From an uncultured Candidatus Peregrinibacteria bacterium (GTDB lineage: Bacteria > Patescibacteriota > Gracilibacteria > Peribacterales > Peribacteraceae), in the NCBI GenBank assembly GCA_903854335.1, contig CAINVY010000005.1, forward strand, positions 1 to 64,000: a stretch of 64,000 bases of DNA, read 5' to 3'. Each line of letters opens with the position of its first letter. Position 1 is the stretch's first letter. The notes beneath the pieces were generated by a model, which saw nothing but the letters and a program-made list of their open reading frames with translations, did not search any database and was not told where the DNA came from. Both the position numbers and the translations under genes were made by a program. This document shows positions 27,899-38,207 of the stretch, piece by piece.

Positions 27899-28237
27899 AT
27901 GTCCACTCCGAAGAGACCGAAACTCAAGGTCACGATCGAACCGATCGGCGACCGCGTCATCGTCCTTCCGCTTGAGAAGGAGACCACCACCGCCTCCGGC
28001 ATCGTCATCCCCGACACCGCCTCCAAGGAGAAACCCCAGGAAGGCGTGATCCTGGCCGTCGGCAAAGGCGGCGCGGGCAAAGACTCTCCCGATCCCAGCC
28101 AATTCGTCAGCGTCGGCGACACCGTCCTCTTCGGTAAGTACGCCGGCGACGACGTGAAGTTGAAGGACGCCGACGGAAAAGACGTCGAAGTGAAAATCCT
28201 CCATCTCGAATCCGTCCTCGGCATCGTCCGCTCCTAA
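27899..28237 (+). CDS. groES: Co-chaperonin GroES
   Basis: IEPIGDRVIVLPLEKETTTASGIVIPDTA, VGDTVLFGKYAGDDVK. Confidence 0.97.
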   Translation: MSTPKRPKLKVTIEPIGDRVIVLPLEKETTTASGIVIPDTASKEKPQEGVILAVGKGGAGKDSPDPSQFVSVGDTVLFGKYAGDDVKLKDADGKDVEVKILHLESVLGIVRS

Positions 28238-28253
28238 TTCCACTCTTCTCTGA

Positions 28254-29933
<1,680 letters not shown>

Positions 29934-29946
29934 GATTGCAAGGAAG

Positions 29947-29976
29947 AAAGCCCCTGCGCGAGTGGGGGCTTTTTTT
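29947..29976 (+). terminator. Rho-independent terminator after groEL
   Basis: AAAGCCCC...GGGGGCTTTTTTT. Confidence 0.9.
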
Positions 29977-30013
29977 GTTCATTCTTGTCCTTCTTTCTCA
30001 AGATGAGATGTTT

Positions 30014-30427
30014 CGCCTTTCTTTCTCAGGGCAAGAAAGAAAGGCGGAAAGAAAGTGCTCGCGCAACAATGCTTCGTAGAATGTTTCCTCTGAAAAACTA
30101 TCCCACCCCGTGTTGCGCGCTCCGGCTTTCTTGGTGTGTGTTGTTTTTTGAGTAATGGAACATGGAATAACCTTCATGGTCGCGCGCCGTTGCCTCATCT
30201 GCGCAAGAGTTCTTAAAATTTGAGGCGAGGCTTTGTGCCACGGCGTTCGAAACGCCGTGGCATTCCGCCGACGCGACGGCTGCGAAACCTTGGAGCAGCC
30301 GGAGCAAAGGCGCAGAGCCAGAGGATGAGCTTCGGCGCGCCAGCCTGCCTGCCGGCAGGCAGGCGTTTTTCTTTCTCTCTTTCTTTGTCGCGCTTACAAA
30401 GAAAGAGAGGAACCAAGTTAAAGAAAG
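30014..30427 (+). repeat. ~420-bp multi-hairpin repeat element, copy 2 (with palindromic insert)
   Basis: Same blocks as 26328..26753 plus a 20-nt palindrome at 30344..30363. Confidence 0.92.
30344..30363. repeat. 20-nt perfect palindrome CCTGCCTGCCGGCAGGCAGG inserted in repeat copy 2
   Basis: Copy 1 reads gcgccag-cgttttc, copy 2 gcgccag-[palindrome]-cgttttt. Confidence 0.92.
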
Positions 30428-30519
30428 ACAATTCCGTTGCCCAGACAAAAGAAATGCCCAAGAAAGGTCTATTTTTCACAATTCTTGCCCACTTTACATC
30501 CGCGAATCACGGTAATAGC

Positions 30520-31611
30520 ATGACCCCCATTTCCCCCATCCCCATTATGTCGGAACACGCTCAACCTTCATTCGAAGAAGCCGTCGATCGGCTCAACGAT
30601 CCCAATACCCAACAGCACTTTCTCGCGATGGATCAGAGCGAAAGCACCCATCAGAAACACTTCAAACAGTTCGGCATTCCCATCGAAGGACCGGAGGACT
30701 TCGCTCTCAAGAGCACACAGATTCGTACCCTGTTGGCAACGGCTCCGTTCCTTGCGGAATCCTTCACCGGCGCCATCGTCCACGATGATTTGTTCCATGT
30801 GCCAGCCCACGGCGGGAGAATGCTCCAAGAGGCATTCGAGGAGAAAGGCGTGATCGTCATCGGGAAGAAATTGGGACTCGACAATAGCACGGGACTGGCG
30901 ACGGAATTGGATACTCTGGGTGCAGAGATGAAGGGATTGACCAAGCGAGGAGTCCACGTGGTGAAGACCCGCACGACATTCAAGCAAGGCATGGATGATG
31001 CGACACTCAGGACCGCCTCCGATCAGATGGTACGAGTACAGGTGGAAGCCGCAAGAAACGGAAACATCGCAGCCGTACTGGAACCGGAGCTCTCGCTGAA
31101 GAGTACGGGAAATCTCGTAGAAAATACGCGTTTGATGACCCAAGTCCTGGGAAGGATAATTATGGGCATTGAGAGGGCGGGGGTGAAAGATCATCCCTAC
31201 TTCATTAAGACGAGCTTCCCCACACCGGGAAGTGAGAGCGGCGAGCAAGTCGATGTCCATGCTTCGGCGGAAGCCTTCGCAAGAATCGTTGAAAATGCAG
31301 AAATCCCCGAGGATATTCTCATCGTCTTCCTCTCCGGCGGACACTCACCCGAGACTTCCCGACTCCTTCTGCAGGAAATGGCGAAGATGCGAAAGAAAGT
31401 AGTCGGCTCCTCCTTCTCCCGCGCGAATCTCGAAGAGCCGTACAAGGAAGCTTTTAAAAACGGAGCGGTCGATTTCTCCGCAGGACAGGAAGCAATTCGC
31501 TGGGAGGGGATCAAGAACAAAATGGCTATGGCTCGTGAATATACTCCGGAGTTGGAGAAGGTCCCTGCGCAGGAAGGCATCGCGAACTGGCTGGAGAGAA
31601 GGAAAAAATAG
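30520..31611 (+). CDS. Fructose-bisphosphate aldolase class I
   Basis: ATAPFLAESFTGAIVHDDLF, AAVLEPELSLK, PYFIKTSFPTPG, VFLSGGHSPETSRLLL. Tracked ORF is extended into the repeat; start proposed at 30520 or 30547. Confidence 0.85.
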   Translation: MTPISPIPIMSEHAQPSFEEAVDRLNDPNTQQHFLAMDQSESTHQKHFKQFGIPIEGPEDFALKSTQIRTLLATAPFLAESFTGAIVHDDLFHVPAHGGRMLQEAFEEKGVIVIGKKLGLDNSTGLATELDTLGAEMKGLTKRGVHVVKTRTTFKQGMDDATLRTASDQMVRVQVEAARNGNIAAVLEPELSLKSTGNLVENTRLMTQVLGRIIMGIERAGVKDHPYFIKTSFPTPGSESGEQVDVHASAEAFARIVENAEIPEDILIVFLSGGHSPETSRLLLQEMAKMRKKVVGSSFSRANLEEPYKEAFKNGAVDFSAGQEAIRWEGIKNKMAMAREYTPELEKVPAQEGIANWLERRKK

Positions 31612-31640
31612 GGACTCTTCTTCGATGGAAGAACCCTACG

Positions 31641-31674
31641 AAAAAACCGCCCCGCAGTCGCAGGACGGTTTTTT
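31641..31674. terminator. Bidirectional terminator hairpin
   Basis: AAAAAACCG...CGGTTTTTT between convergent genes. Confidence 0.8.
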
Positions 31675-31681
31675 CTTTCAC

Positions 31682-31879
31682 TCACTTACTCACTTTCATC
31701 GCGTACTCGATCAATGCGATAACCCCCGCGAGTCCGACGAGGTCATACACAATTCTCACGAGCGTCGGCCAGGAACCAAGAAGCCACACGACGAGGTCGA
31801 AGTTCCAGAGACCAACGAGACCCCAATTGAGACCGCCGATGATGAGCAATATCGCTACGAGATGCTTCAGCACGTTCAT
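31682..31879 (-). CDS. DUF378 family membrane protein
   Basis: HLVAILLIIGGLNWGLVGLWNFDLVVWLLG...LVGLAGVIAL. Confidence 0.9.
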   Translation of the reverse strand: MNVLKHLVAILLIIGGLNWGLVGLWNFDLVVWLLGSWPTLVRIVYDLVGLAGVIALIEYAMKVSK

Positions 31880-32047
31880 AGGAAGGAAGGGGGGAAGGAT
31901 TTCCTATGATTTTCCACGCACTTCGCAATAGAGACAAGTCGACTGCGTCATCGAATCTCATCCAGACAAGCCCAGTCCAAGGACGAACCGCAAAGAATTT
32001 AAGACGCATTTTCTCGGGAAGAACACGAGCATCTGCTACCATCACCA

Positions 32048-34618
32048 ATGATTTCCCCTCCTCGTTCTATGCGTTCATTTGCGAAGAATACGGCCCTCGC
32101 CGCAGGTCTCGCCCTCTCGCTCCTCACTCCCGCTCTTGCGGCACGTGGCGCATTCAGCGACATCAGCTCTACCACGCCGTACGCCCGCGCCATCGCCGAT
32201 CTGAAAGGTAAGGGCATTCTCGCGGGATACAGCGACGGAACGTTTCGGCCGAACACTTCCATCAATCGCGCGGAATTCCTGAAGATCGTCCTGACCGGCC
32301 GCGGGAGCGGCAGTACGATCGAGAGCGGAAACTGTTTCCCCGATGTGACGAATCAGTGGTTCGCACCGTATGTGTGCCGTGCGAAGGCGGAGGGAATCGT
32401 TTCCGGTTACGACAATGGTCTCTTTCGTCCCGAGCAGCCCGTGACCTTCGCGGAAGCCGGCAAGATCCTCGCACTCGCATTCAAGCAGAACATCCAAAAT
32501 TCCTACGGCGGTGAGTGGTACGAACCCTACGCACTCGCGCTCGAGAGCGCGAAGGCGATTCCCCCGAGCGCGTCGGGGCTCTCCGAACATCTGACGCGCG
32601 GCGAAATGGCCGAGATGCTCTGGCGTCTCACGATGCACGTCACCGATCAACCGACGAAGGCCTACCTCAACGTCAAGTATCCCTCCCTCTCCATCAACCT
32701 CGCATCGGATACGGTGCAGCACGCACAAAATTGCGGCGATCTGCAGGTCTTCATGCAAGAAGCGCAGACGCAGGGAGGAGGAAATATGATGAGAGGAGGC
32801 GGCATCATGATGGAAAATATGGCCGTGCCTCCCACGGCTGCGGTTCCCACCGGAGCTGCAACCAACGCCGCCGATCACTCGACGACGAACGTGCAGGTGA
32901 GCGGCGTGGACGAAGGCGACATCGTGAAGACGGACGGAACGAACCTCTACGCCGTCACCGGCAACACCGTGCGCATCGTCCGAGCGATGCCTTCGACCGG
33001 CATGCAACTCCTCGGCTCTCTCACCGACACGGGATCCTCTTTCACTCCGAGCGAACTCTACATCGTCGGCACTCGTCTCATCGTCATCGGGCAGCGCGGC
33101 GGATGGGGAGGAGGACCCATACGCGTCATGGGCATTGCGAACACCTCGATCGTGTCGCCCTATCCCTCCTATCAAACCCCTCTCGCAGAGGCGCGCATCT
33201 TCAATGTATCGAATCCGGCGCATCCTCTGCTCGAACGCAAAGTGTCCTTCGATGGCTCGACCGTCTCGACACGCATGATCGGCAATGTCCTCTACCTCAT
33301 CGTCAATCAACCCATGCCATGGTTCGCTTCGCCTCTGGCGAAGCCCGCTGTCAGCAACGTCCTCCCCTCCTTCCAGGATTCGAAAACAGGATCGACGTCA
33401 CAGCCGATCGCACAGTGTGGTGACATCGCCATCCTCCCGCACGTTCCTTTCCCGCAGTACCTGACCGTCGGCGCCATCGACGTCTCGAACCCCCAGAGCG
33501 ACGTCGCGCGCCAAGTCGTCCTCGGACGAGCGGACGATATCTACGCATCGCTCGATAACCTCTACGTTGCAACGAATCAGTGGACCTACCATTGGGATGT
33601 GCGCTTCCCGACGGGCGAAGAGAAGACTCTTCTCTATCGTTTCGCTTTCACGAAAGACGGAATCGATCTTCAGGCGCAGGGCTCGGTGCCGGGTCACATC
33701 CTCAATCAATTCTCGATGGATGAACAGGGCGCCACCTTCCGCATCGCCACAACAACGCAAACGGGAACGGATGTCCCGCAAACCGCAAATAATCTCTATG
33801 TGCTCGGCAAGGATCTCTCCGTCGTGGGGAAGCTCGAAGACATCGCGCTGGGGGAATCGATCTACGCCGTGCGCTTCATCGGCACGAGAGCGTACATGGT
33901 GACGTTCCAATCGATCGATCCCCTCTTCGTCATCGATCTCTCGAGCCCCCGCAGTCCCAAAGTCCTCGGCGAACTGTCGATTCCCGGCTACAGCAACTAC
34001 CTCCAGCCGTACGACGCCACGCACCTCATCGGGTTCGGCAACGAAGTGGATGCGTCGATCGACAAGGACAAAGTCCACACGCCCGGCGCGGTGTACTACA
34101 CCGCCGTGCAGGGACTCAAACTCGCGCTCTTCGATGTATCCGATGTCACGCATCCGGTGGAGATGGCGAAGACCGTGATCGGTGACCGCGGCTCGACGAG
34201 TCCGCTTCTGACCGACCACCACGCGCTGCTCTTCGAGAAGGACACGGGTCTCCTCGCCTTCCCCGTCCTCGTCTACCAAAACACGCCCGGACAGGCCGCA
34301 GATCAGCAAGGCCGACCCGTCTTCCAGGGTGCGTACGTGTACAACGTAAGCCTCCAGGGCGGCTTCAAATTCCGAGGGCAGATCTCACAGTACGACAGCG
34401 ACGCGTACGTCAAAGCCGGAAATTATTGGTTCGACCAAGGGAAGGATGTCCAGAGGATCGTCCGCATCTCCGATGCGCTCTTCACGGTCAGTGACGGCGA
34501 AGTGATGAGCTCTGATCTCTCGACGCTTGCGAAGGAGAACACCGTTGCTTTCCCCGCTTCCCACTCTCCCAGCCCCTGCGGAGATTTTGCACCTTGCCCC
34601 ATGCCGCTCGCTCAGTAA
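32048..34618 (+). CDS. SLH-domain protein with C-terminal secreted beta-propeller
   Basis: SLH: FSDISSTTPYARAIADLKGKGILAGYSDGTFRPNTSINRAEFLKIV; propeller: VQVSGVDEGDIVKTDGTNLYAVTGNTVRIV. Confidence 0.92.
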   Translation: MISPPRSMRSFAKNTALAAGLALSLLTPALAARGAFSDISSTTPYARAIADLKGKGILAGYSDGTFRPNTSINRAEFLKIVLTGRGSGSTIESGNCFPDVTNQWFAPYVCRAKAEGIVSGYDNGLFRPEQPVTFAEAGKILALAFKQNIQNSYGGEWYEPYALALESAKAIPPSASGLSEHLTRGEMAEMLWRLTMHVTDQPTKAYLNVKYPSLSINLASDTVQHAQNCGDLQVFMQEAQTQGGGNMMRGGGIMMENMAVPPTAAVPTGAATNAADHSTTNVQVSGVDEGDIVKTDGTNLYAVTGNTVRIVRAMPSTGMQLLGSLTDTGSSFTPSELYIVGTRLIVIGQRGGWGGGPIRVMGIANTSIVSPYPSYQTPLAEARIFNVSNPAHPLLERKVSFDGSTVSTRMIGNVLYLIVNQPMPWFASPLAKPAVSNVLPSFQDSKTGSTSQPIAQCGDIAILPHVPFPQYLTVGAIDVSNPQSDVARQVVLGRADDIYASLDNLYVATNQWTYHWDVRFPTGEEKTLLYRFAFTKDGIDLQAQGSVPGHILNQFSMDEQGATFRIATTTQTGTDVPQTANNLYVLGKDLSVVGKLEDIALGESIYAVRFIGTRAYMVTFQSIDPLFVIDLSSPRSPKVLGELSIPGYSNYLQPYDATHLIGFGNEVDASIDKDKVHTPGAVYYTAVQGLKLALFDVSDVTHPVEMAKTVIGDRGSTSPLLTDHHALLFEKDTGLLAFPVLVYQNTPGQAADQQGRPVFQGAYVYNVSLQGGFKFRGQISQYDSDAYVKAGNYWFDQGKDVQRIVRISDALFTVSDGEVMSSDLSTLAKENTVAFPASHSPSPCGDFAPCPMPLAQ

Positions 34619-34630
34619 CATCACGTAGTC

Positions 34631-35221
34631 ATGAAAGGAATGTTCATCGTCATCGAAGGCCCGGACGGCGCCGGCACTACGCTCCACGCTCGCCTCCTCT
34701 CGGAAAAAATCCGCTCTACCGGACGCGACGTGTTGGTGACAGCGGAGCCGACGAACAGCATGATCGGGACTCTGATTCGCGCATGCCTCAAAGGCAAGGA
34801 ACCGATCCCTTCCTCCGCACTCCAACTCCTCTTCTCCGCCGATCGCGCCTGGCACGTCGAACAGGTAATTTTGCCGGCGCTCTCAAGCGGCACGGTGGTT
34901 ATTTCCGACCGGTATATCGCGTCGACTATTGCGTATGGTGTCTCTCTTGGTTTGGACGAGCAGTGGCTGAAAGATTTGAACAAAACTTTTCTTCAACCGG
35001 ACCTGGAACTCTTTACGCTCCCTCCGATTGCAATCTGCATGGAACGAATTTTGCGCCGCGACAAAACCGATATCTTGGAAGAGCGAAGCCTCCAGGAGAA
35101 GATCCATGCCACGTATCATCGTCTGGCGAAAGACCATCCTTCCATCGTCGTCATCGATACGAGCGGCGAGAAGAAAGACTCGGCGGAGAAGATTTGGTCG
35201 AGTGTCTCGCAGAAGTTCTGA
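34631..35221 (+). CDS. tmk: Thymidylate kinase
   Basis: FIVIEGPDGAGTTLHARLL, VTAEPTNSMIG, LLFSADRAWH, SDRYIASTIAYG. Confidence 0.93.
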   Translation: MKGMFIVIEGPDGAGTTLHARLLSEKIRSTGRDVLVTAEPTNSMIGTLIRACLKGKEPIPSSALQLLFSADRAWHVEQVILPALSSGTVVISDRYIASTIAYGVSLGLDEQWLKDLNKTFLQPDLELFTLPPIAICMERILRRDKTDILEERSLQEKIHATYHRLAKDHPSIVVIDTSGEKKDSAEKIWSSVSQKF

Positions 35222-35328
35222 ATTCTTTAGTAATTATCAACTGGAAACAAAACATAAACAACATACAGGTGGGATCCGCGCGCGGCGGGGGTGAGGGGGC
35301 GTGCGGAGCGGGCTCGCGCGCGGAGCGC

Positions 35329-35410
35329 TTTCTTTCTCTCTTTCTTTGCCCGCCCGATCCGAACGATTCGCGGATCGTTCGGGCAGGTCGCCCTGACAAA
35401 GAAAGAGAAA
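35329..35410 (+). repeat. Third copy of the repeat-terminal CTTTCTTTCTCTCTTTCTTTG/CAAAGAAAGAGA hairpin, with a different palindrome in its loop
   Basis: CTTTCTTTCTCTCTTTCTTTG...CTGACAAAGAAAGAGAAA; loop contains CCGAACGATTCGCGGATCGTTCGG. Confidence 0.8.
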
Positions 35411-35682
35411 TCTACACACATCTCAAAACCAGAATAGCTTCAGAACACTGTTCTATTCGACTACATCAAAACGCCATGAAGTTTCCCGTGCACGTCATTT
35501 CTGCCTCTGTCGATTTTCGATGCAGTTCTCTTCCGGATCTCCGCAATCTCCCGCTCATCCTTCTCGCTCCATTCCCAAACGATCGGCGGCTGACGTCTCT
35601 CCGAGGAGGAATTTGTTGTTTTTTCCACTAAATTATTATAACATTTTTTTGTATTTAGGTCAATATCCTGTATGATGCATCT

Positions 35683-36525
35683 ATGTCCGCTCGTCTGCTC
35701 TCGGGAAAAGAAGCCGCCTCCGCTCTGCTGGCAGAGCTCAAGCCCAAGGTGAAGCAGCTCGATCCCCTGCTCTGCATCGTGCAGGTAGGCGATGATCCCG
35801 CGAGCGAGAGCTACATCCGACAGAAGGTCCGCAGTGCGCAGGAAGTGGGCATGCGTTACGAACATCGGCACCTTCCGGAGAAGACGACAAAGGAAGAGCT
35901 CTTTGCTGTCATCGACGATCTCAATCATGACGACCGCGTGACGGGGTTTATCGTGCAAGTGCCGTTGCCCGGCCCTCTCGCTTCCGCCACCGCCGACGTC
36001 ACTCGCGCCATCGATCCCCGCAAGGATATCGACGGCTTCACGTCCGCGAATCTTGGCGAAACGTTCCTTGGCTTGTCATTCGAACATCTCCCCCCTGCCA
36101 CACCCGCCGGCATCATCGCGCTCCTCGAGCACTACGCAATCTCTCCGAAGGGAAAGCACGTCGTCATCGTCGGTCGATCGAACACGGTCGGCAAACCTCT
36201 TTCCGTCATGCTCCTCAATCGGGACGCCACCGTCACCATCTGCCACAGCGGTACGAAGGACTTGGCCGCGATGACACGCCAGGCCGACATCCTCATCGTC
36301 GCCGTTGGCAGAGCGAAGATGATCACCGCAAGTATGGTGAAGCCGGGCGCCGTCGTCATCGACGTCGGCATGAACCGAGTGGACGGCAAACTCTGCGGAG
36401 ATGTCGACTTTGAAGCCGTGCAGAAGGTGGCCTCCGCCATCACCCCCGTCCCGGGCGGGGTGGGGCCGATGACCGTCACCGCGCTCATCCGAAACTGCGT
36501 TCAGGCAGCCGAGCACAAAGATTGA
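35683..36525 (+). CDS. folD: Methylenetetrahydrofolate dehydrogenase/cyclohydrolase
   Basis: GDDPASESYIRQK, GFIVQVPLPG, PRKDIDGF, PATPAGIIALLEHY, VVIVGRSNTVGKPLSVMLL, PGGVGPMTVTALI. Confidence 0.97.
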   Translation: MSARLLSGKEAASALLAELKPKVKQLDPLLCIVQVGDDPASESYIRQKVRSAQEVGMRYEHRHLPEKTTKEELFAVIDDLNHDDRVTGFIVQVPLPGPLASATADVTRAIDPRKDIDGFTSANLGETFLGLSFEHLPPATPAGIIALLEHYAISPKGKHVVIVGRSNTVGKPLSVMLLNRDATVTICHSGTKDLAAMTRQADILIVAVGRAKMITASMVKPGAVVIDVGMNRVDGKLCGDVDFEAVQKVASAITPVPGGVGPMTVTALIRNCVQAAEHKD

Positions 36526-36571
36526 GCGCTGGAATCCTTGCGCATTTGTCGGTTCTCTCTACAATACATAC

Positions 36572-36664
36572 ATGGAGCATCCCTCCTGGGTATTTTCGGC
36601 CTTCTCCTCTCGGGGGCAGGCCATGTTCGTCGTTCCCCTACGTCCTCATTCCTCTTCCCGCTAA
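36572..36664 (+). CDS. Possible 30-aa leader ORF upstream of purF
   Basis: TACAAT-N6-ATG; MEHPSWVFSAFSSRGQAMFVVPLRPHSSSR*, stop 8 nt before the purF ATG. Confidence 0.35.
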   Translation: MEHPSWVFSAFSSRGQAMFVVPLRPHSSSR

Positions 36665-36672
36665 CCGCTCCT

Positions 36673-38178
36673 ATGTGTGGCATCATTGCAGTTTCCGGCT
36701 TCCGCGATGCGATTCAGGATCTCTATGACGGCCTGATCGTTCTGCAACATCGTGGACAGGATGCGGCCGGTATCGTGACGTTCGACGACCAGTTCCATTT
36801 GAAGAAGGCGAACGGCATGGTGCGGGATGTCTTCCATGCGCAATCGCTCTCCAGACTTCGCGGCCCGATGGGCATCGGTCACGTGCGCTACCCAACGGCC
36901 GGTTGCTCGAGCGAGTTCGAAGCGCAGCCATTCTTCGTGAATTCCCCCTTCGGCATCGCCCTCGCGCACAACGGAAATCTCACGAACAGCAAAGCTCTCG
37001 CACATGAGCTTCTGCACTCGGATTTTCGTCACCTGAACACCACCTCCGACTCCGAAGTCCTGCTCAATGTTTTCGCTCTCGCACTCCAACGCCAACGTCC
37101 GATCAAGCTCAAGCCCGAACATGTCTTCCGCGCCGTGCGCACCGTGCATCGACGTTGTCAGGGGAGCTACTCCGCAGTCGCGCTCATCGGCGGACAGGGT
37201 GTCCTCGCGTTCCGCGATCCGTTCGGCATCCGCCCGCTCGCGTTTGGCAAGCGCAAGTACGGCATGAAAGAGGAGTACATCCTCTGTTCCGAGAGTACCT
37301 GCATGAAACCGCTCGGCTACGAATTCGTACGCGATCTGAGGCCCGGCGAGGCGATCTTCATCGACACGAAGAATCGTGTGCATTCCCGCATCTGTAAGAA
37401 AGGAGAGCTCTCCCCGTGCGCGTTCGAGTGGGTGTATTTGGCAGCTCCGGATTCCGTCATCGACGACGTGTCGGTGTACAAGGCACGTCTGCGCATGGGC
37501 GAATCGCTTGCGAAGCAAATCAAAGCGTCCGGCATCCAGATTGATTCCGTCATTCCGATTCCGGACTCCTCGCGCGCTGCGGCTGCCGGTCTCGCCGACA
37601 AACTGAAGGTGCGTTACCGCGAGGGATTTGTGAAGAATCGCTACATCGGTCGCACGTTCATCATGCCGGGACAAGCCATCCGGCAACGCAGTCTTCACTT
37701 CAAGATTCACCCCATCGAACTCGAATTCATCGGCAACAATGTTCTGCTCGTCGATGATTCCATCGTCCGAGGGAACACCTCTCGCAAGATCGTCGAAATG
37801 GCGCGGGAAGCGGGAGCGAAGAAGGTGTTCTTCACCGCGGCCTCTCCACCGATCACGGGTCCCTGTCCGTACGGCGTCGACATTCCGACGACCGACGAAC
37901 TCATCGCCTCGCACCATACCACCGAAGATATCCGCAAGATGATCGGAGCAGATGCCCTCTTCTATGCGAAAACGGAAGACATGGTGAAGGCGATCCGCAC
38001 CGGCAATCGCCGACTGCAACACCTCTGTACCGGTTGCTTCAACGGTCGCTATCCGACGCCCGAAATCACGAAGAAGCTCCTCCTGGAATTGGGAACGAGC
38101 CGCAACGTGATTCGCAGTGAGCAGAATCTCTCGAGCGACGAAGAGGGAGAAGCGTATAAGGCGATGACGCTTATCTAG
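36673..38178 (+). CDS. purF: Amidophosphoribosyltransferase
   Basis: MCGIIAVSGF Ntn start, GIGHVRYPTAG, LAHNGNLTN, NVLLVDDSIVRGNTSRKIVEMAREAGAKKV. Confidence 0.97.
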   Translation: MCGIIAVSGFRDAIQDLYDGLIVLQHRGQDAAGIVTFDDQFHLKKANGMVRDVFHAQSLSRLRGPMGIGHVRYPTAGCSSEFEAQPFFVNSPFGIALAHNGNLTNSKALAHELLHSDFRHLNTTSDSEVLLNVFALALQRQRPIKLKPEHVFRAVRTVHRRCQGSYSAVALIGGQGVLAFRDPFGIRPLAFGKRKYGMKEEYILCSESTCMKPLGYEFVRDLRPGEAIFIDTKNRVHSRICKKGELSPCAFEWVYLAAPDSVIDDVSVYKARLRMGESLAKQIKASGIQIDSVIPIPDSSRAAAAGLADKLKVRYREGFVKNRYIGRTFIMPGQAIRQRSLHFKIHPIELEFIGNNVLLVDDSIVRGNTSRKIVEMAREAGAKKVFFTAASPPITGPCPYGVDIPTTDELIASHHTTEDIRKMIGADALFYAKTEDMVKAIRTGNRRLQHLCTGCFNGRYPTPEITKKLLLELGTSRNVIRSEQNLSSDEEGEAYKAMTLI

Positions 38179-38207
38179 GATTCCCACTCATACGCTATTA
38201 TCCATTC

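Noticed and set aside
32075-33310. 411-aa ORF on - strand
   Set aside because: Antisense to the SLH/beta-propeller gene; no motif.
35648-35664. gtatttaggtcaatatcct upstream of folD as a third copy of the paralog-cluster repeat
   Set aside because: Only ~14 nt similarity in an AT-rich promoter region; too short to distinguish from chance.
36661-38187. 508-aa ORF on - strand
   Set aside because: Antisense shadow of purF.
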